Source: Scalindua sp964437425 (lineage in GTDB: Bacteria > Planctomycetota > Brocadiia > Brocadiales > Scalinduaceae). From it: a DNA stretch of 64,000 bases. The position numbers and the translations under genes were made by a program. The stretch spans positions 1-64,000 of the forward strand of contig CAYTGO010000012.1 in the NCBI GenBank assembly GCA_964437425.1, given 5' to 3'. A model generated the notes under the pieces. That model worked only from the letters and a program-made list of their open reading frames with translations. It was not told the origin of the DNA and did no database searches. How positions within the stretch are numbered: the stretch's first letter is position 1; every line of letters starts with the position of its first letter. Below are positions 53,205-62,249 of this stretch, in pieces.

Positions 53205-54368
53205 CTAATTGTTACTGCTCTTAATATTTTTAAATTCCAAATCGACCTCCTTCATAATTTCATACGCATGTATTAAATTATCAATTGTTTTTGAGCTTTC
53301 TTCTTGATAACCATCCCACCAAGGCCCTATTTCTACACCATCCTGTTCAATTGCTTGTTCATCTTTTTCGGAATCAGAGGTGTCCAGCCTATCAATATAT
53401 TTCTCTACTTCCGGAACTTTACATTCATATTGCTTGAATTTTGATTTCAGAAATTTAATATCATAAATATCTCTTACCATAGCATCAAACGCATTATCTG
53501 CATTTTTCACTTTTTTTAGATCTCTACTAGAGGATAAATTATTAAATAATACACTTAGATCAACCCAGTAATATTTTCGGCGATACACTGAACCACTTAA
53601 GCCATTTTTTGCAATTCGAACCTTCTGCGCATAAGAATTCCACTTATCTAATTCGCGCACCGAAATATCATCTTTTCTATTTAAAACAAATGAACAATAA
53701 GTAAGAAATTGCAAGGTTTCGATTTCTAGATTTTCTCTTAACTCTTCAGGAAATAATTCTATATTTTTATAGATCTTTTTAAACAGCATATATGCGCTTT
53801 TAAGCTTTACATCTGGGTCTTCTCCTCCAAGGCCTCCTTTCGTCTTATATTGCAAATAATGATAATAAGCAGTATAAAAGTCTTCCAAAACATCTATCTG
53901 CTTGCTTTTTTTTAGTATTTCCTCCTTATTCATTTTTCCTTTATAGCTATCCAAAAGGTCGCAATAGACATTATCAAGTTCCATCAGCATACGAATGATA
54001 GCGTAGTCTAGATTAGTGATCTCATATATTTCCATATATATTTTTTGCAATTTTGCTGAGTCTGCAGTTCCTTCTTGATCGGTTACAAGTTGCAATTCTT
54101 CCATCTTATCCCATAAATCCATTAAACATTCATAAGATAACTCTTCATAACTCTCCATAGAACCTAACATAAATTGAAGATGATCCTTGCGGACTCTATT
54201 CAATGAATAATTTTCTTCACCATTAACAATATACATCCAATGGTCCACAGGCCTAATTCCTCTGCAAATAGGCACCAGAAAGAAGAACAATAAAATAATT
54301 ATACCCATACTAATTAAGAGAGGCATAAAGTTTTCTTTAAGAAACTCATAAAAGTTTATGATATTCAT
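53205..54368 (-). CDS. Hypothetical membrane-anchored helical protein, paralogous to 54501 product
   Basis: A 387-residue protein with one membrane helix (about residues 14-35), then a long helical region. The segment just after the helix (DHWMYIVNGEENYSLNR, then SYEELSYECLMDL) is similar to the segment after the helix of the 54501 protein (YYGFIVNNESYTKDR, then EYEKLSSQQQLNL), so the two share a juxtamembrane domain. No catalytic motif is seen. The C-terminal half is acidic. Function unknown. Confidence 0.75.
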   Translation of the reverse strand: MNIINFYEFLKENFMPLLISMGIIILLFFFLVPICRGIRPVDHWMYIVNGEENYSLNRVRKDHLQFMLGSMESYEELSYECLMDLWDKMEELQLVTDQEGTADSAKLQKIYMEIYEITNLDYAIIRMLMELDNVYCDLLDSYKGKMNKEEILKKSKQIDVLEDFYTAYYHYLQYKTKGGLGGEDPDVKLKSAYMLFKKIYKNIELFPEELRENLEIETLQFLTYCSFVLNRKDDISVRELDKWNSYAQKVRIAKNGLSGSVYRRKYYWVDLSVLFNNLSSSRDLKKVKNADNAFDAMVRDIYDIKFLKSKFKQYECKVPEVEKYIDRLDTSDSEKDEQAIEQDGVEIGPWWDGYQEESSKTIDNLIHAYEIMKEVDLEFKNIKSSNN

Positions 54369-54500
54369 TTACTATTCTCGCCATAATGAGACCTCAATTT
54401 AATATTCTACATCAACAAATACATCCTATATCGTGTCTACTTTATAATCATTAACTAACATACTTTTATATGCTTAGTCTCTTTTCTCTAAAACAATAAT

Positions 54501-55517
54501 TTATTCTATTGCTTCAAACTCTTCTTTAAGATCAGCAATAGATTTACATCTGTCATTCATTTCATTCAATTCCACTCTTTTGTATATCATCTCATTGTCT
54601 ATTAGGTAATTTTGATATTTTCTTAGATCACTTATCGTGGAAATAATTATCTTATTTTTTTTGATTATTTTTAAAATTTCTGAAAATTTAGCATCTTCAC
54701 TTTTATCAGAAAAATTATTTAGCAATTCACCTTTTAAATTAAGTTGCTGTTGTGAAGATAGTTTTTCATACTCACCTATACTGTCACTCACAAACCCCAA
54801 ATAATCTTCAAACATTTCCCGATCTTTAGTATACGATTCATTATTAACGATAAACCCGTAGTAATCTTGCCAGGTAATTTTAGCAACATTTCTTATTAGT
54901 GTTATGTAAAGTGCAAAAGATATAAAGAGGCAGAGAACAATCGATTTATAATTAGATTTGAAATAATTTTTACACCTTGTGCTTAGTGATGATATCTTAC
55001 CTTTTTCTACATCATTAATTTTATCTAATATTTCTGACAAATATTCATCTTCAATCTTGAATACTTTTTTGGTTTTTTCGAAACGAAGCCTAACCAGCTT
55101 TATCGATTCTCCATTATATTTTAAAATCTTTGATTGTGGTGTTTTATCTAGTTTCATGCCTGTTTTTATAAAAGCACTTGCAGAACTGAGTCGTTCCGTT
55201 GGAACATGAGCATAAAAAGACTTCTTAGGAAATGATTTGTAAGCTTCTTTGATAAGCTTTTGAAGACAATCTACACCGTTGTATCCTTTTTCAATACAGC
55301 AATTTACAATTTCTCCATCACTTTCAATACCAAGCCAACCAACAAGATTTTCCTCGTCATACAAAAGAACATTTGCTCTATTTTTTAACTTACTTTCATT
55401 AATATCTTCTGTCCGATCTACTGACCATTCTTCGTTGAAGCGTCTTATAATAAACTTAATTCCTAAACGAATCTGTAGGTTAGTGAGAGATTCCGGGGAA
55501 TAGTAGGTCAGTTTCAT
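54501..55517 (-). CDS. GNAT-like acetyltransferase domain fused to membrane helix and helical domain
   Basis: A 338-residue protein. Residues 1-150 have the strand-helix order of a GNAT acetyltransferase ('NLVGWLGIESDGEIV', 'GYNGVDCLQKLIKEAY', 'YAHVPTERLSSASAFIKTGM'). The acetyl-CoA loop is weak. A membrane helix lies near residues 195-212, and the C-terminal part resembles that of the 53205 protein. This puts a GNAT-like domain on the cytoplasmic side and the shared domain on the other. I cannot name the substrate. Confidence 0.65.
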   Translation of the reverse strand: MKLTYYSPESLTNLQIRLGIKFIIRRFNEEWSVDRTEDINESKLKNRANVLLYDEENLVGWLGIESDGEIVNCCIEKGYNGVDCLQKLIKEAYKSFPKKSFYAHVPTERLSSASAFIKTGMKLDKTPQSKILKYNGESIKLVRLRFEKTKKVFKIEDEYLSEILDKINDVEKGKISSLSTRCKNYFKSNYKSIVLCLFISFALYITLIRNVAKITWQDYYGFIVNNESYTKDREMFEDYLGFVSDSIGEYEKLSSQQQLNLKGELLNNFSDKSEDAKFSEILKIIKKNKIIISTISDLRKYQNYLIDNEMIYKRVELNEMNDRCKSIADLKEEFEAIE

Positions 55518-55636
55518 TAATTGTCACTATAAGTTAATTCTCTATGAAAAGCCGTTACTATTCTTCGAATATGAATATTTATATTTAAGGAGTAAAATAT
55601 AAGAAATCTTATAACCTAGATGTTATTGTAGATAAA

Positions 55637-55762
55637 TTATTCGCAAATAAATCCCTCTTCACCATCTACCTCCTCCTTCATACATATACTTAAAAGCATA
55701 CAAACCAACTCACACTCAAAATCTGCTGCAAGTATTCTATTAATGAAGGGCTTTATCTTCAT
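55637..55762 (-). CDS. Possible 41-residue small protein
   Basis: A short ORF starting 17 bases after the stop of the phosphoesterase gene, on the same strand. It codes for an acidic, Cys-containing peptide (ILAADFECELVCMLL in the middle, EEGFICE at the end). The start is preceded by AGAAG, a weak ribosome site. The composition is not typical of random AT-rich sequence, but there is no homology that I recognise. Confidence 0.35.
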   Translation of the reverse strand: MKIKPFINRILAADFECELVCMLLSICMKEEVDGEEGFICE

Positions 55763-55778
55763 ATAATCTTCTAGCTGA

Positions 55779-56771
55779 TTATTCGTCAAAGATCTCTGTT
55801 CTTACTGTGATTTGACCATTATCATCAATTTCTATCAGTCGTCCAAATAATCCATATGACAAGTCTGATAGTTCCTTATTTTCTTCTTCCAGTAATTCCT
55901 CGTCGCTGAATTCGAATACAAAATCAACGTCGTCATAATCTTTGTCTGATTTGGCATGAGAGGAAACTTTAGACACTCCGTTATAGTTGACAGGGTATTC
56001 GTAACTGGCCTCAGTGCTCTTACCGGAAGAAATGATGTGAGGGATATTGTAGTCCTTAGCAAGTTTTGTATCTTTAAAATTCAAATGCCGATGTTCATGG
56101 CCGAACAGAAGCATGTCGACATTAAGTTTCTTAATCCTTTCCATAAAATCCTTGCCATCTTCCAAACGATGCCCAACATGTTCTCCTATTCTTCTAAACA
56201 AACCATCATCGGGAAATATAAAAGGGTGATGGTGCAAGCATACAATCATTTTTTGATTTTGCGGTCTTTCTTTGTGAGTTTCCAGAAATCCACACACATC
56301 ATCAATTTGATCTACACCTAATTTACCTTCTGCAAAATTGCTTGCTGTAAATATTTCCATTGAATTTAATCCTACTAAAAAGTGTCCATTAAGGGGCGAT
56401 TGATCACCAGGGGATTCTAACATGGGATATTCCATTTCATGAAAATGAGCAAAATATTTCTTATACAAATCAAAACTTTCTTTATTTGCATCATTGCCGT
56501 TTCTACCATAATCATGGTTACCGGGTATGAGACGGAGCTTAAAACCGGCATTACTTAGACGGTAAAGATAATTTCTGGCATGTATGAATTGGACTTCCTC
56601 ACCATCATTTACTATATCACCGGTAATCAAGATGAGGGGCTTGTTTTCTTTCCAATCATCTTCATTTTCACCTTTATCAATAATACGTTCTACTATTAAA
56701 TCAAAGTTCTTGTCTTCTTCCTCACCTTCTCCAATATGCAGGTCACTAATTTGTAAAATTCTTGTTGACAT
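55779..56771 (-). CDS. Calcineurin-like metallophosphoesterase
   Basis: A 330-residue protein with the five blocks of the family in order: ISDLHIGEG (Asp10, His12), TGDIVND, GNHDYG, LHHHPF and GHEHRH. These ligands bind two metal ions. The nearest known relatives act as 3',5'-cAMP phosphodiesterases (CpdA type), but phosphomonoesterases and nucleases share the pattern. An acidic tail follows the core. GGAGGG is the ribosome site. It lies between the GNAT-like gene and an alpha/beta hydrolase lipoprotein. Substrate unknown. Confidence 0.9.
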   Translation of the reverse strand: MSTRILQISDLHIGEGEEEDKNFDLIVERIIDKGENEDDWKENKPLILITGDIVNDGEEVQFIHARNYLYRLSNAGFKLRLIPGNHDYGRNGNDANKESFDLYKKYFAHFHEMEYPMLESPGDQSPLNGHFLVGLNSMEIFTASNFAEGKLGVDQIDDVCGFLETHKERPQNQKMIVCLHHHPFIFPDDGLFRRIGEHVGHRLEDGKDFMERIKKLNVDMLLFGHEHRHLNFKDTKLAKDYNIPHIISSGKSTEASYEYPVNYNGVSKVSSHAKSDKDYDDVDFVFEFSDEELLEEENKELSDLSYGLFGRLIEIDDNGQITVRTEIFDE

Positions 56772-56854
56772 AACTATTCCCTCCTATTATTTAGATTCTC
56801 TTAAGATCAGCTCTTCATACACCTTTTCGTCTATAGTCTTTATAGCGTTACCTA

Positions 56855-58279
56855 TCAGTTCTTGTTAGAATATTTAGCAAAGTTATTAATAAGTGCCCAT
56901 ATCAATTCTGCCATATCTGTATCCAAAATATCATTGTGCGCATCATTTGGCTTGTTAACTCCATGATCAACATCGTAACCATCAACTATTTTACTCGCAT
57001 CAATCATTATGACTTTTTTTCTATCTTTATTGGAAAGAGATGATAATGTATTTGTATCTGCCGTGGTATTATCAGTCCATTCAATTACGTTGAAGATTTT
57101 TTCATTCTTACTCTTTTTCGCGACTCTCAGTCCATGTTTGCCTCCGGTATGCTTTGCACCGGTAATAAATGCCGCAATCGGGTTTGCTTTATCATACCTG
57201 GAGGTAGTTAATGAAAACTCGGTTTTCCTGTCACTGAACTCTGCGTATGGAGAGCCTTCCCAACCGTTATATGCAATAAACCTGTTAGCACTGAACGCAC
57301 CTTGTAACCCAATAAAAAGATTTACATCTGATTCTGACGTACTATTACGAAAATCTGGCCTTATATACTCATTACTGAATATTGCTCTGGAGAGAATTCT
57401 GGCTCCCATACTGTGACCTATAGCAAGGACCTTTGCCGGGTTAGCATTATTAGCATCCTTGTTTGCCTTTAAAACTACATTGTGCGTAACCCAGTTAGCT
57501 ATTGTAACACCTATTTCATCCGCATCATCCTGCTTAGTAAAGTAACTGGCTAGAAAAAGTGCATTTTTCTTTAGCCAACTATCTTCTATGGAGAACCATA
57601 CAGACGGCCAGGTAAACCCGATTATTATCGGTTTAAAGTCTTTTTCCGGGGCAATGTTTTGTAGATTTGCTACTATTGTGTTATAACGATAAATAGACTC
57701 TTCCTGGTTATTATTCCATCCCATACAGAATAAAATAATATGTGTATAAGCCTTGTTTTCTAATCTCCGCTTTAAATCTTCTCCAAGTTTTTTAAGTGCG
57801 CCATAACCGTGTTCATAATCAAGCCTATCGTCTTTATAGATTTTATATGAGTTATAAAGAAATTCCGGTCTTCTAACATTATCTTCAAAGTAGCTGGCGA
57901 CATGAGAGACGAACATTATTGAGTTATCTGAAATATAATTAGTAAATTTTTTATTTCTTATCTGTACATTTCGTTTAAACCTTTTCATCTCTTTATCTGT
58001 CTTAGTGGGGTGACTGTCAGGAATGTTGATTGTTGAAAACCTTTTTCGTTCATTCACTATTTGTGGAGACATTGCTACGTCTTTCCTCGGTCTCTTCTCA
58101 ATACCGATAATATAACCGTCATGTTTCAATGAAAGATGCGAGATCCGCGCAAGATCACTATAAGGCAGGTATGTCTGCTTTTTAGGGCTTTCATATATAT
58201 TATTGTTGTGAGTCGCGCAGCCAGCAAACATGAGCAATGAAAGAAGCAACAAAATAAAGTGTAATTTATAATTTAACAT
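56855..58279 (-). CDS. Alpha/beta hydrolase lipoprotein
   Basis: A 474-residue lipoprotein: lipobox MFAGC (Cys21), then an alpha/beta hydrolase domain from about residue 175 with IILFCMGWNNNQ, GFTWPS and the nucleophile elbow GHSMG (Ser290). An Asp/His pair probably lies in the later 'DGYDVDHGVNKPNDAHNDI' region. The N-terminal 150 residues are unlike standard hydrolases. It probably acts on lipids or esters at a membrane surface. A -24/-12 promoter lies about 50 bp upstream of its start. Confidence 0.83.
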   Translation of the reverse strand: MLNYKLHFILLLLSLLMFAGCATHNNNIYESPKKQTYLPYSDLARISHLSLKHDGYIIGIEKRPRKDVAMSPQIVNERKRFSTINIPDSHPTKTDKEMKRFKRNVQIRNKKFTNYISDNSIMFVSHVASYFEDNVRRPEFLYNSYKIYKDDRLDYEHGYGALKKLGEDLKRRLENKAYTHIILFCMGWNNNQEESIYRYNTIVANLQNIAPEKDFKPIIIGFTWPSVWFSIEDSWLKKNALFLASYFTKQDDADEIGVTIANWVTHNVVLKANKDANNANPAKVLAIGHSMGARILSRAIFSNEYIRPDFRNSTSESDVNLFIGLQGAFSANRFIAYNGWEGSPYAEFSDRKTEFSLTTSRYDKANPIAAFITGAKHTGGKHGLRVAKKSKNEKIFNVIEWTDNTTADTNTLSSLSNKDRKKVIMIDASKIVDGYDVDHGVNKPNDAHNDILDTDMAELIWALINNFAKYSNKN

Positions 58280-58330
58280 TTACTACTATTCCTTTAAACA
58301 GGTTGCCTGTGAATAAGCACTTGCAGTTTA

Positions 58331-58346
58331 GCAAGTGATAAACCAT
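58331..58346 (-). promoter_or_regulatory. Sigma-54 (-24/-12) promoter for the 58279 hydrolase
   Basis: Read on the minus strand: TGGTTT-N5-TTGCT, with GG (58344-58343) and GC (58332-58331) ten bases apart. The -12 half is ideal. The expected start is near 58320, about 40 bases before the ATG at 58279. Confidence 0.6.
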
Positions 58347-58471
58347 TTAACTCTGTCTCCAAAACTTCATGATTTTGTAGTCCTAGATAACTTGTATGGT
58401 TTTAGCTCCATACTTCTCAATGATATACCTCATGAAGTTTTTGTATCATCAGACACGGTTTGAACGCTGGC

Positions 58472-59074
58472 CTAAGGCACAGTTGCCCTTGAACCAAAAT
58501 AAAAACCTATTACTGTCGCTACCGCTCCTGCAAATATACCTTGTATCTCACGAGGGACATTAACACCTATAGGAAAATAACTGGAGACAACTAATGAACC
58601 AAAGAGAACTATTAAAAATACGGCAATAGCCTTTCGCAAATCTCCTTTGCTCATCCCTTCCTCATCTTTCGATCCCATCCATACAAGTACCATAAAACCA
58701 ACAAATGAAATACCCAGTATAATCCAGAGTACAAACCAAAGGGCAGTTGTCATGGTTTTCTCATTAGAGAACCCCTTTAATTTTACGTATTCCTCATTAT
58801 AAATTTGAGATATTTGATCAGCCGTTAGCACGTTATTAGCTTCTAACAAGCTAACTACAAATTCCGGCCGACTGTCTACATTATCTTGTACATCTCGGAA
58901 GGCGTAAGAATTTATCTCATTGGTAATAGTTAGCTTATCTGGGGCACTTTCGACATAGTTCGGGGCAGCTAAACCCATGAAAAACAGTAGAGAAAGCACT
59001 ACTACTAAATTTCTAATATTACCATACCAAACACCTATCAGCTCCCATTTATTTATTACATTTTGATCAGCCAT
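58472..59074 (-). CDS. Hypothetical membrane protein
   Basis: A 200-residue protein with about four hydrophobic segments (near residues 20-38, 108-130, 148-166 and 178-196). The loop between the first and second has about 70 residues and would lie outside. The small, Gly-rich last helix ends in GFYFGSRA, a pattern I recall from small phage or membrane proteins. AAGGAG precedes the ATG. I do not recognise the family. Confidence 0.75.
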   Translation of the reverse strand: MADQNVINKWELIGVWYGNIRNLVVVLSLLFFMGLAAPNYVESAPDKLTITNEINSYAFRDVQDNVDSRPEFVVSLLEANNVLTADQISQIYNEEYVKLKGFSNEKTMTTALWFVLWIILGISFVGFMVLVWMGSKDEEGMSKGDLRKAIAVFLIVLFGSLVVSSYFPIGVNVPREIQGIFAGAVATVIGFYFGSRATVP

Positions 59075-59373
59075 TTTTTCTCACTCCTTTTCCTTTTTAT
59101 TCTGTCACGCTTAATACTTGATTGCGTCCAACTAGCCTTTTCCACGCTTTATTTCTCTTATTCTATGTCTAGTACTTTAATGTCTATTAATTACTTTCCT
59201 AGTATCGGCAAGAGTTGTTTTGAATTTTTATGATTATCAAATATCGATTGACTGCCAGCGAATAGCAAGATTATGGAAGACTATAGTTATAAGACATCAA
59301 TAGCAATGGCTCATAATTTTCATTTTCCATTCTCCTACAGCCTAGCCATCTCTACTTACTGGAGTAAAATACC

Positions 59374-59670
59374 TTAGACTACTTTTTTTGCAACAAAAAC
59401 TATAGTTTTGGCAATTGCTTGTACTAACTGCTGTGTTTGAGCTGCCTGGTCAATTTCCTTCTGGATTTCTGCCATCTCTTTTAAGTCTTCGTCAGTAGTA
59501 ATAACTCCATCTCTCCAGAGGACAATTTGATAGTCATCATATTTCTTTTTTAATCCATCCAATTGCGGTCTAATCTCCATTCGTTCATCAAGATTGCTTG
59601 CTCTGTATTTAACCTGTAAATCTATCACTGCATTCCCAATATTTCGTAACATTTTCTCGTCTTTATCCAT
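59374..59670 (-). CDS. Small hypothetical helical protein
   Basis: A 98-residue protein that is almost wholly helical (KMLRNIGNAVIDLQVKYR, DEDLKEMAEIQKEIDQAAQT) with a hydrophobic end (AKTIVFVAKKVV). It resembles a coiled-coil or membrane-associated helix. It lies 22 bp after the 59693 lipoprotein gene, so the two are co-transcribed. No known domain is seen. Confidence 0.7.
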   Translation of the reverse strand: MDKDEKMLRNIGNAVIDLQVKYRASNLDERMEIRPQLDGLKKKYDDYQIVLWRDGVITTDEDLKEMAEIQKEIDQAAQTQQLVQAIAKTIVFVAKKVV

Positions 59671-59692
59671 CGTTTTTTCTCCACTTTAAGGG

Positions 59693-60565
59693 TTAATTTA
59701 AATTGACATCAAGTACTTTGCTCCAATATTTATCACCAGTTATGGAAGTTTCTACAGAATTAAATTCTTCCATCAGTGAATCTAAATCACCATCACTAAT
59801 CTCACTAACAAAACCTAAGGTATCTTTTGTCATATCAAGTATATCACTAACATTCAGCTTTTCATATTTACGTATCAGCTCTGCTACTAATTTTCCAGCC
59901 TCTGAAGCTTTGAGACATTGCAAGATAGCTTTTTCTTTTGCAGTTTTTTCATCCTTTTCAAGTGTTAAAATATCTTGTGCTGAAAGCTTAAGGTGCAATG
60001 CACGCAGATTAGCATCTTGTATCGCTTTGCCTTTAGCAATTTTTTCTATAAGGAGTATACGTCTTCCAGTAAATTGAACTGGCCAACTTTGAAGTATATC
60101 TGCAAATTTTATAAACTCTAATGTCATATTAATTGCATGTTTTTCCGCCTTTTTTACTGCGTCTTTTGCAAAGTAACTTCCAGCCGGTAAAGAACGAAAC
60201 ATTCCTTCAAACAGATAATACCTTGCTTTCAGTTCTTCAAATTCCTTATCAATTGCATTTATTGACTCCTGTCCAATATTACCTTCATTTAAAAGGAAGT
60301 CTAATTTTTTCGCTGTAATATTCCCTGTTCCGCTTAAAGAATCAGTAATATCCTTGATTCTTTCCTCACTACTCTCAACAGGATTGCTAGCACCTTGCTT
60401 AAAAAGATTCTCAACATTATCTAGTGCAGATACTGCTTCCGCTCGGAATTGCCCTGCTGCAAGTTTTATTGCCTCAGCCTTTTCTTTGGAACAGCCACTA
60501 ATAAAAACAAAAATTACCATAAGCGAAATAATTGCGGCACTTTTTATACCCGACTTTTGATTCAT
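59693..60565 (-). CDS. Hypothetical helical lipoprotein
   Basis: A 290-residue lipoprotein: lipobox FISGC (Cys25), then a fully helical domain with AEAIKLAAGQFRAEAVSALD and long amphipathic helices (KLNVSDILDMTKD). It may form a coiled-coil or helical bundle facing the periplasm. ATG 60565 was chosen over GTG 60568 because AGGAGG lies 8 bases before it. It is followed by the 98-residue helical protein. I do not recognise it. Confidence 0.75.
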   Translation of the reverse strand: MNQKSGIKSAAIISLMVIFVFISGCSKEKAEAIKLAAGQFRAEAVSALDNVENLFKQGASNPVESSEERIKDITDSLSGTGNITAKKLDFLLNEGNIGQESINAIDKEFEELKARYYLFEGMFRSLPAGSYFAKDAVKKAEKHAINMTLEFIKFADILQSWPVQFTGRRILLIEKIAKGKAIQDANLRALHLKLSAQDILTLEKDEKTAKEKAILQCLKASEAGKLVAELIRKYEKLNVSDILDMTKDTLGFVSEISDGDLDSLMEEFNSVETSITGDKYWSKVLDVNLN

Positions 60566-60723
60566 CACTTGAGCCTCCTTAATGAATGTTAACTTAATTT
60601 CAGCATAACTAATTTAGATACAGTACAAAAACAAATAATGAAGAACATATAAATGAGCCCTCCTCCTTTAATGCAAGCAAATTGAATATGGAATCTCTGC
60701 TAACGCATTTCTCGACCACGTTA

Positions 60724-62178
60724 TTAAGCCAGTTTGTCATTAATGGATACTAAAAGTCTCACAAATTTATCTTTAGTCTCTTTCTCCTCCTTCTCTGGAT
60801 TCCATTCATATATTACATCCTTATCATCTCCATTAACCCATTTATCAACATCTAGCTCACGCTTAGTAAACGGAGGAAATTTCGCATTTTGCAGGCCGAT
60901 AATATCCACAATACAACCGCTGTAAGCCAGGATACTGTTCCATGAATTACTGGTTATAGTACCTAAATCAAAATCATTAAGCTTATATGGATATGATTCT
61001 TTTATTTCATCTCCTCTGCATTTATCATGTGAAAATTTTTCCGGGACAAGAACTTTACCCGCATCTGCAGGCTCCACCAGCATAGGGAGCCTTTTCAGTA
61101 GATAAACTGCATAATGTCCGGGTGCGGGATATGGTGCATGTGACCCCTGTGCAAGTGCTACAATCGGATGAGCTTTAATTTTATTAACATCTTTCCACAA
61201 AACTTTTACCCTACCGCAATTCCATTTTTGTAAGCTTTTCCACTTATCCGGGTTCTTTTTATCCTTTGCGACACTTCCCATTGTCTGACCCTCAAGATGC
61301 GCACCAAAAATGATGTACTCCGGTTCACTCTCCACATCTTGCTTACTTTCATCCCATTTAAATACAATACTGATACTTTCACGGTCAAATATGTGAGAAG
61401 TTTTTTTAGTTTTTCCCTCTCCTTCCAGCTTAGAATCATAAGCATAGAGAAAATGGTAATTAATAATAACCTGTTGCCTTTTTTTAGAGTTTGGAATATA
61501 TGAGTAATAAATAGTTACATTCTCACTGTCTCCGGTCCTCTTCTCTAATGCATCCCTGAGAGTTTTGTTGTCTAAAAGTTTAGAAATACTTAAACCAATA
61601 GTGTCCAGTATGCTGTCATTATCACCATTATACGGAAGAACATCGGACAGGTCATTGTAAGGCATCTCTATATCTTTTATGCCTGAAAGCTTTAAAGTGA
61701 CGTTAACATCTATGGCACTGTCTTTAACCCCTCCAGTCTCATCCTTGTTCAGTAAATAATTAATAGAGGCCGGCAGATAACGTTCATTTGTATCCATAAA
61801 GACAAAAGGTGCATAATCTTCAGCCAACTCCTTGATTCTACCCCTGGACAATCTGTATGAATCATGCTTTATCACAAAGACATCCTGCTCCCATATCGGA
61901 TCGTTATCTTCATTCAAGTCCATGCCATCAGAGAGAGCATCTAACTCCTGATCAGGATCATGCTCATAAAATGAGAATGTATGCTTTCCAGATTCAGAAA
62001 CTACATATTCAAGAGTTTCCGGTACAGATATTTCCCTGCTGCTTCCCTGATCAACATCATTAATAAAATATTTTATGTAACATTCATTCACGCCTTTAAG
62101 CAACTCTCCAACACTAATTTTCAGGATGTTGCCGTCATTCTGCAGGATCTCGAATCGCCTTGGATAACTTTTGCTCAT
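60724..62178 (-). CDS. Vps62-like protein
   Basis: A 484-residue cytoplasmic protein with an N-terminal beta-rich domain of about 110 residues. The second part has the Vps62/DUF946 layout: YAPFVFMDTNERYLPASINY, 'INYHFLYAYD', HIFDRESISIVFKWD, GAHLEGQTM and VALAQGSHAPYPAPGHYA. Bacterial members often lie beside lipases or pore-forming proteins, and the fold recalls NPP1-type toxins. The HGDWE motif of the family is altered (HIFDRESI). AAAGGTG precedes the ATG. It may be a lipid-binding partner of the neighbouring hydrolases. Confidence 0.7.
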   Translation of the reverse strand: MSKSYPRRFEILQNDGNILKISVGELLKGVNECYIKYFINDVDQGSSREISVPETLEYVVSESGKHTFSFYEHDPDQELDALSDGMDLNEDNDPIWEQDVFVIKHDSYRLSRGRIKELAEDYAPFVFMDTNERYLPASINYLLNKDETGGVKDSAIDVNVTLKLSGIKDIEMPYNDLSDVLPYNGDNDSILDTIGLSISKLLDNKTLRDALEKRTGDSENVTIYYSYIPNSKKRQQVIINYHFLYAYDSKLEGEGKTKKTSHIFDRESISIVFKWDESKQDVESEPEYIIFGAHLEGQTMGSVAKDKKNPDKWKSLQKWNCGRVKVLWKDVNKIKAHPIVALAQGSHAPYPAPGHYAVYLLKRLPMLVEPADAGKVLVPEKFSHDKCRGDEIKESYPYKLNDFDLGTITSNSWNSILAYSGCIVDIIGLQNAKFPPFTKRELDVDKWVNGDDKDVIYEWNPEKEEKETKDKFVRLLVSINDKLA

Positions 62179-62249
62179 TTTTGCACCTTTATTTGATAGT
62201 TCAAAATCAAGATTAGATTATTAATTTAAGTATGCATGCACACTTCTCT

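Noticed and set aside
54380..54393. Sigma-54 promoter before the 54368 gene on the minus strand
   Set aside because: GG and GC are ten bases apart but the flanks (GAGGTC, TGGCG) are weak and the expected start would fall on the start codon itself.
56810..56823. Sigma-54 promoter before the phosphoesterase (minus strand)
   Set aside because: GG-N10-GC exists (AGGTGT...AGAGCT) but both halves deviate from consensus.
59124..59137. Sigma-54 promoter on the minus strand before the 59074 gene
   Set aside because: GG-N10-GC is present but the -24 half reads AGGCTA and the -12 half ACGCA, both poor. It is likely chance in a long AT-rich gap.
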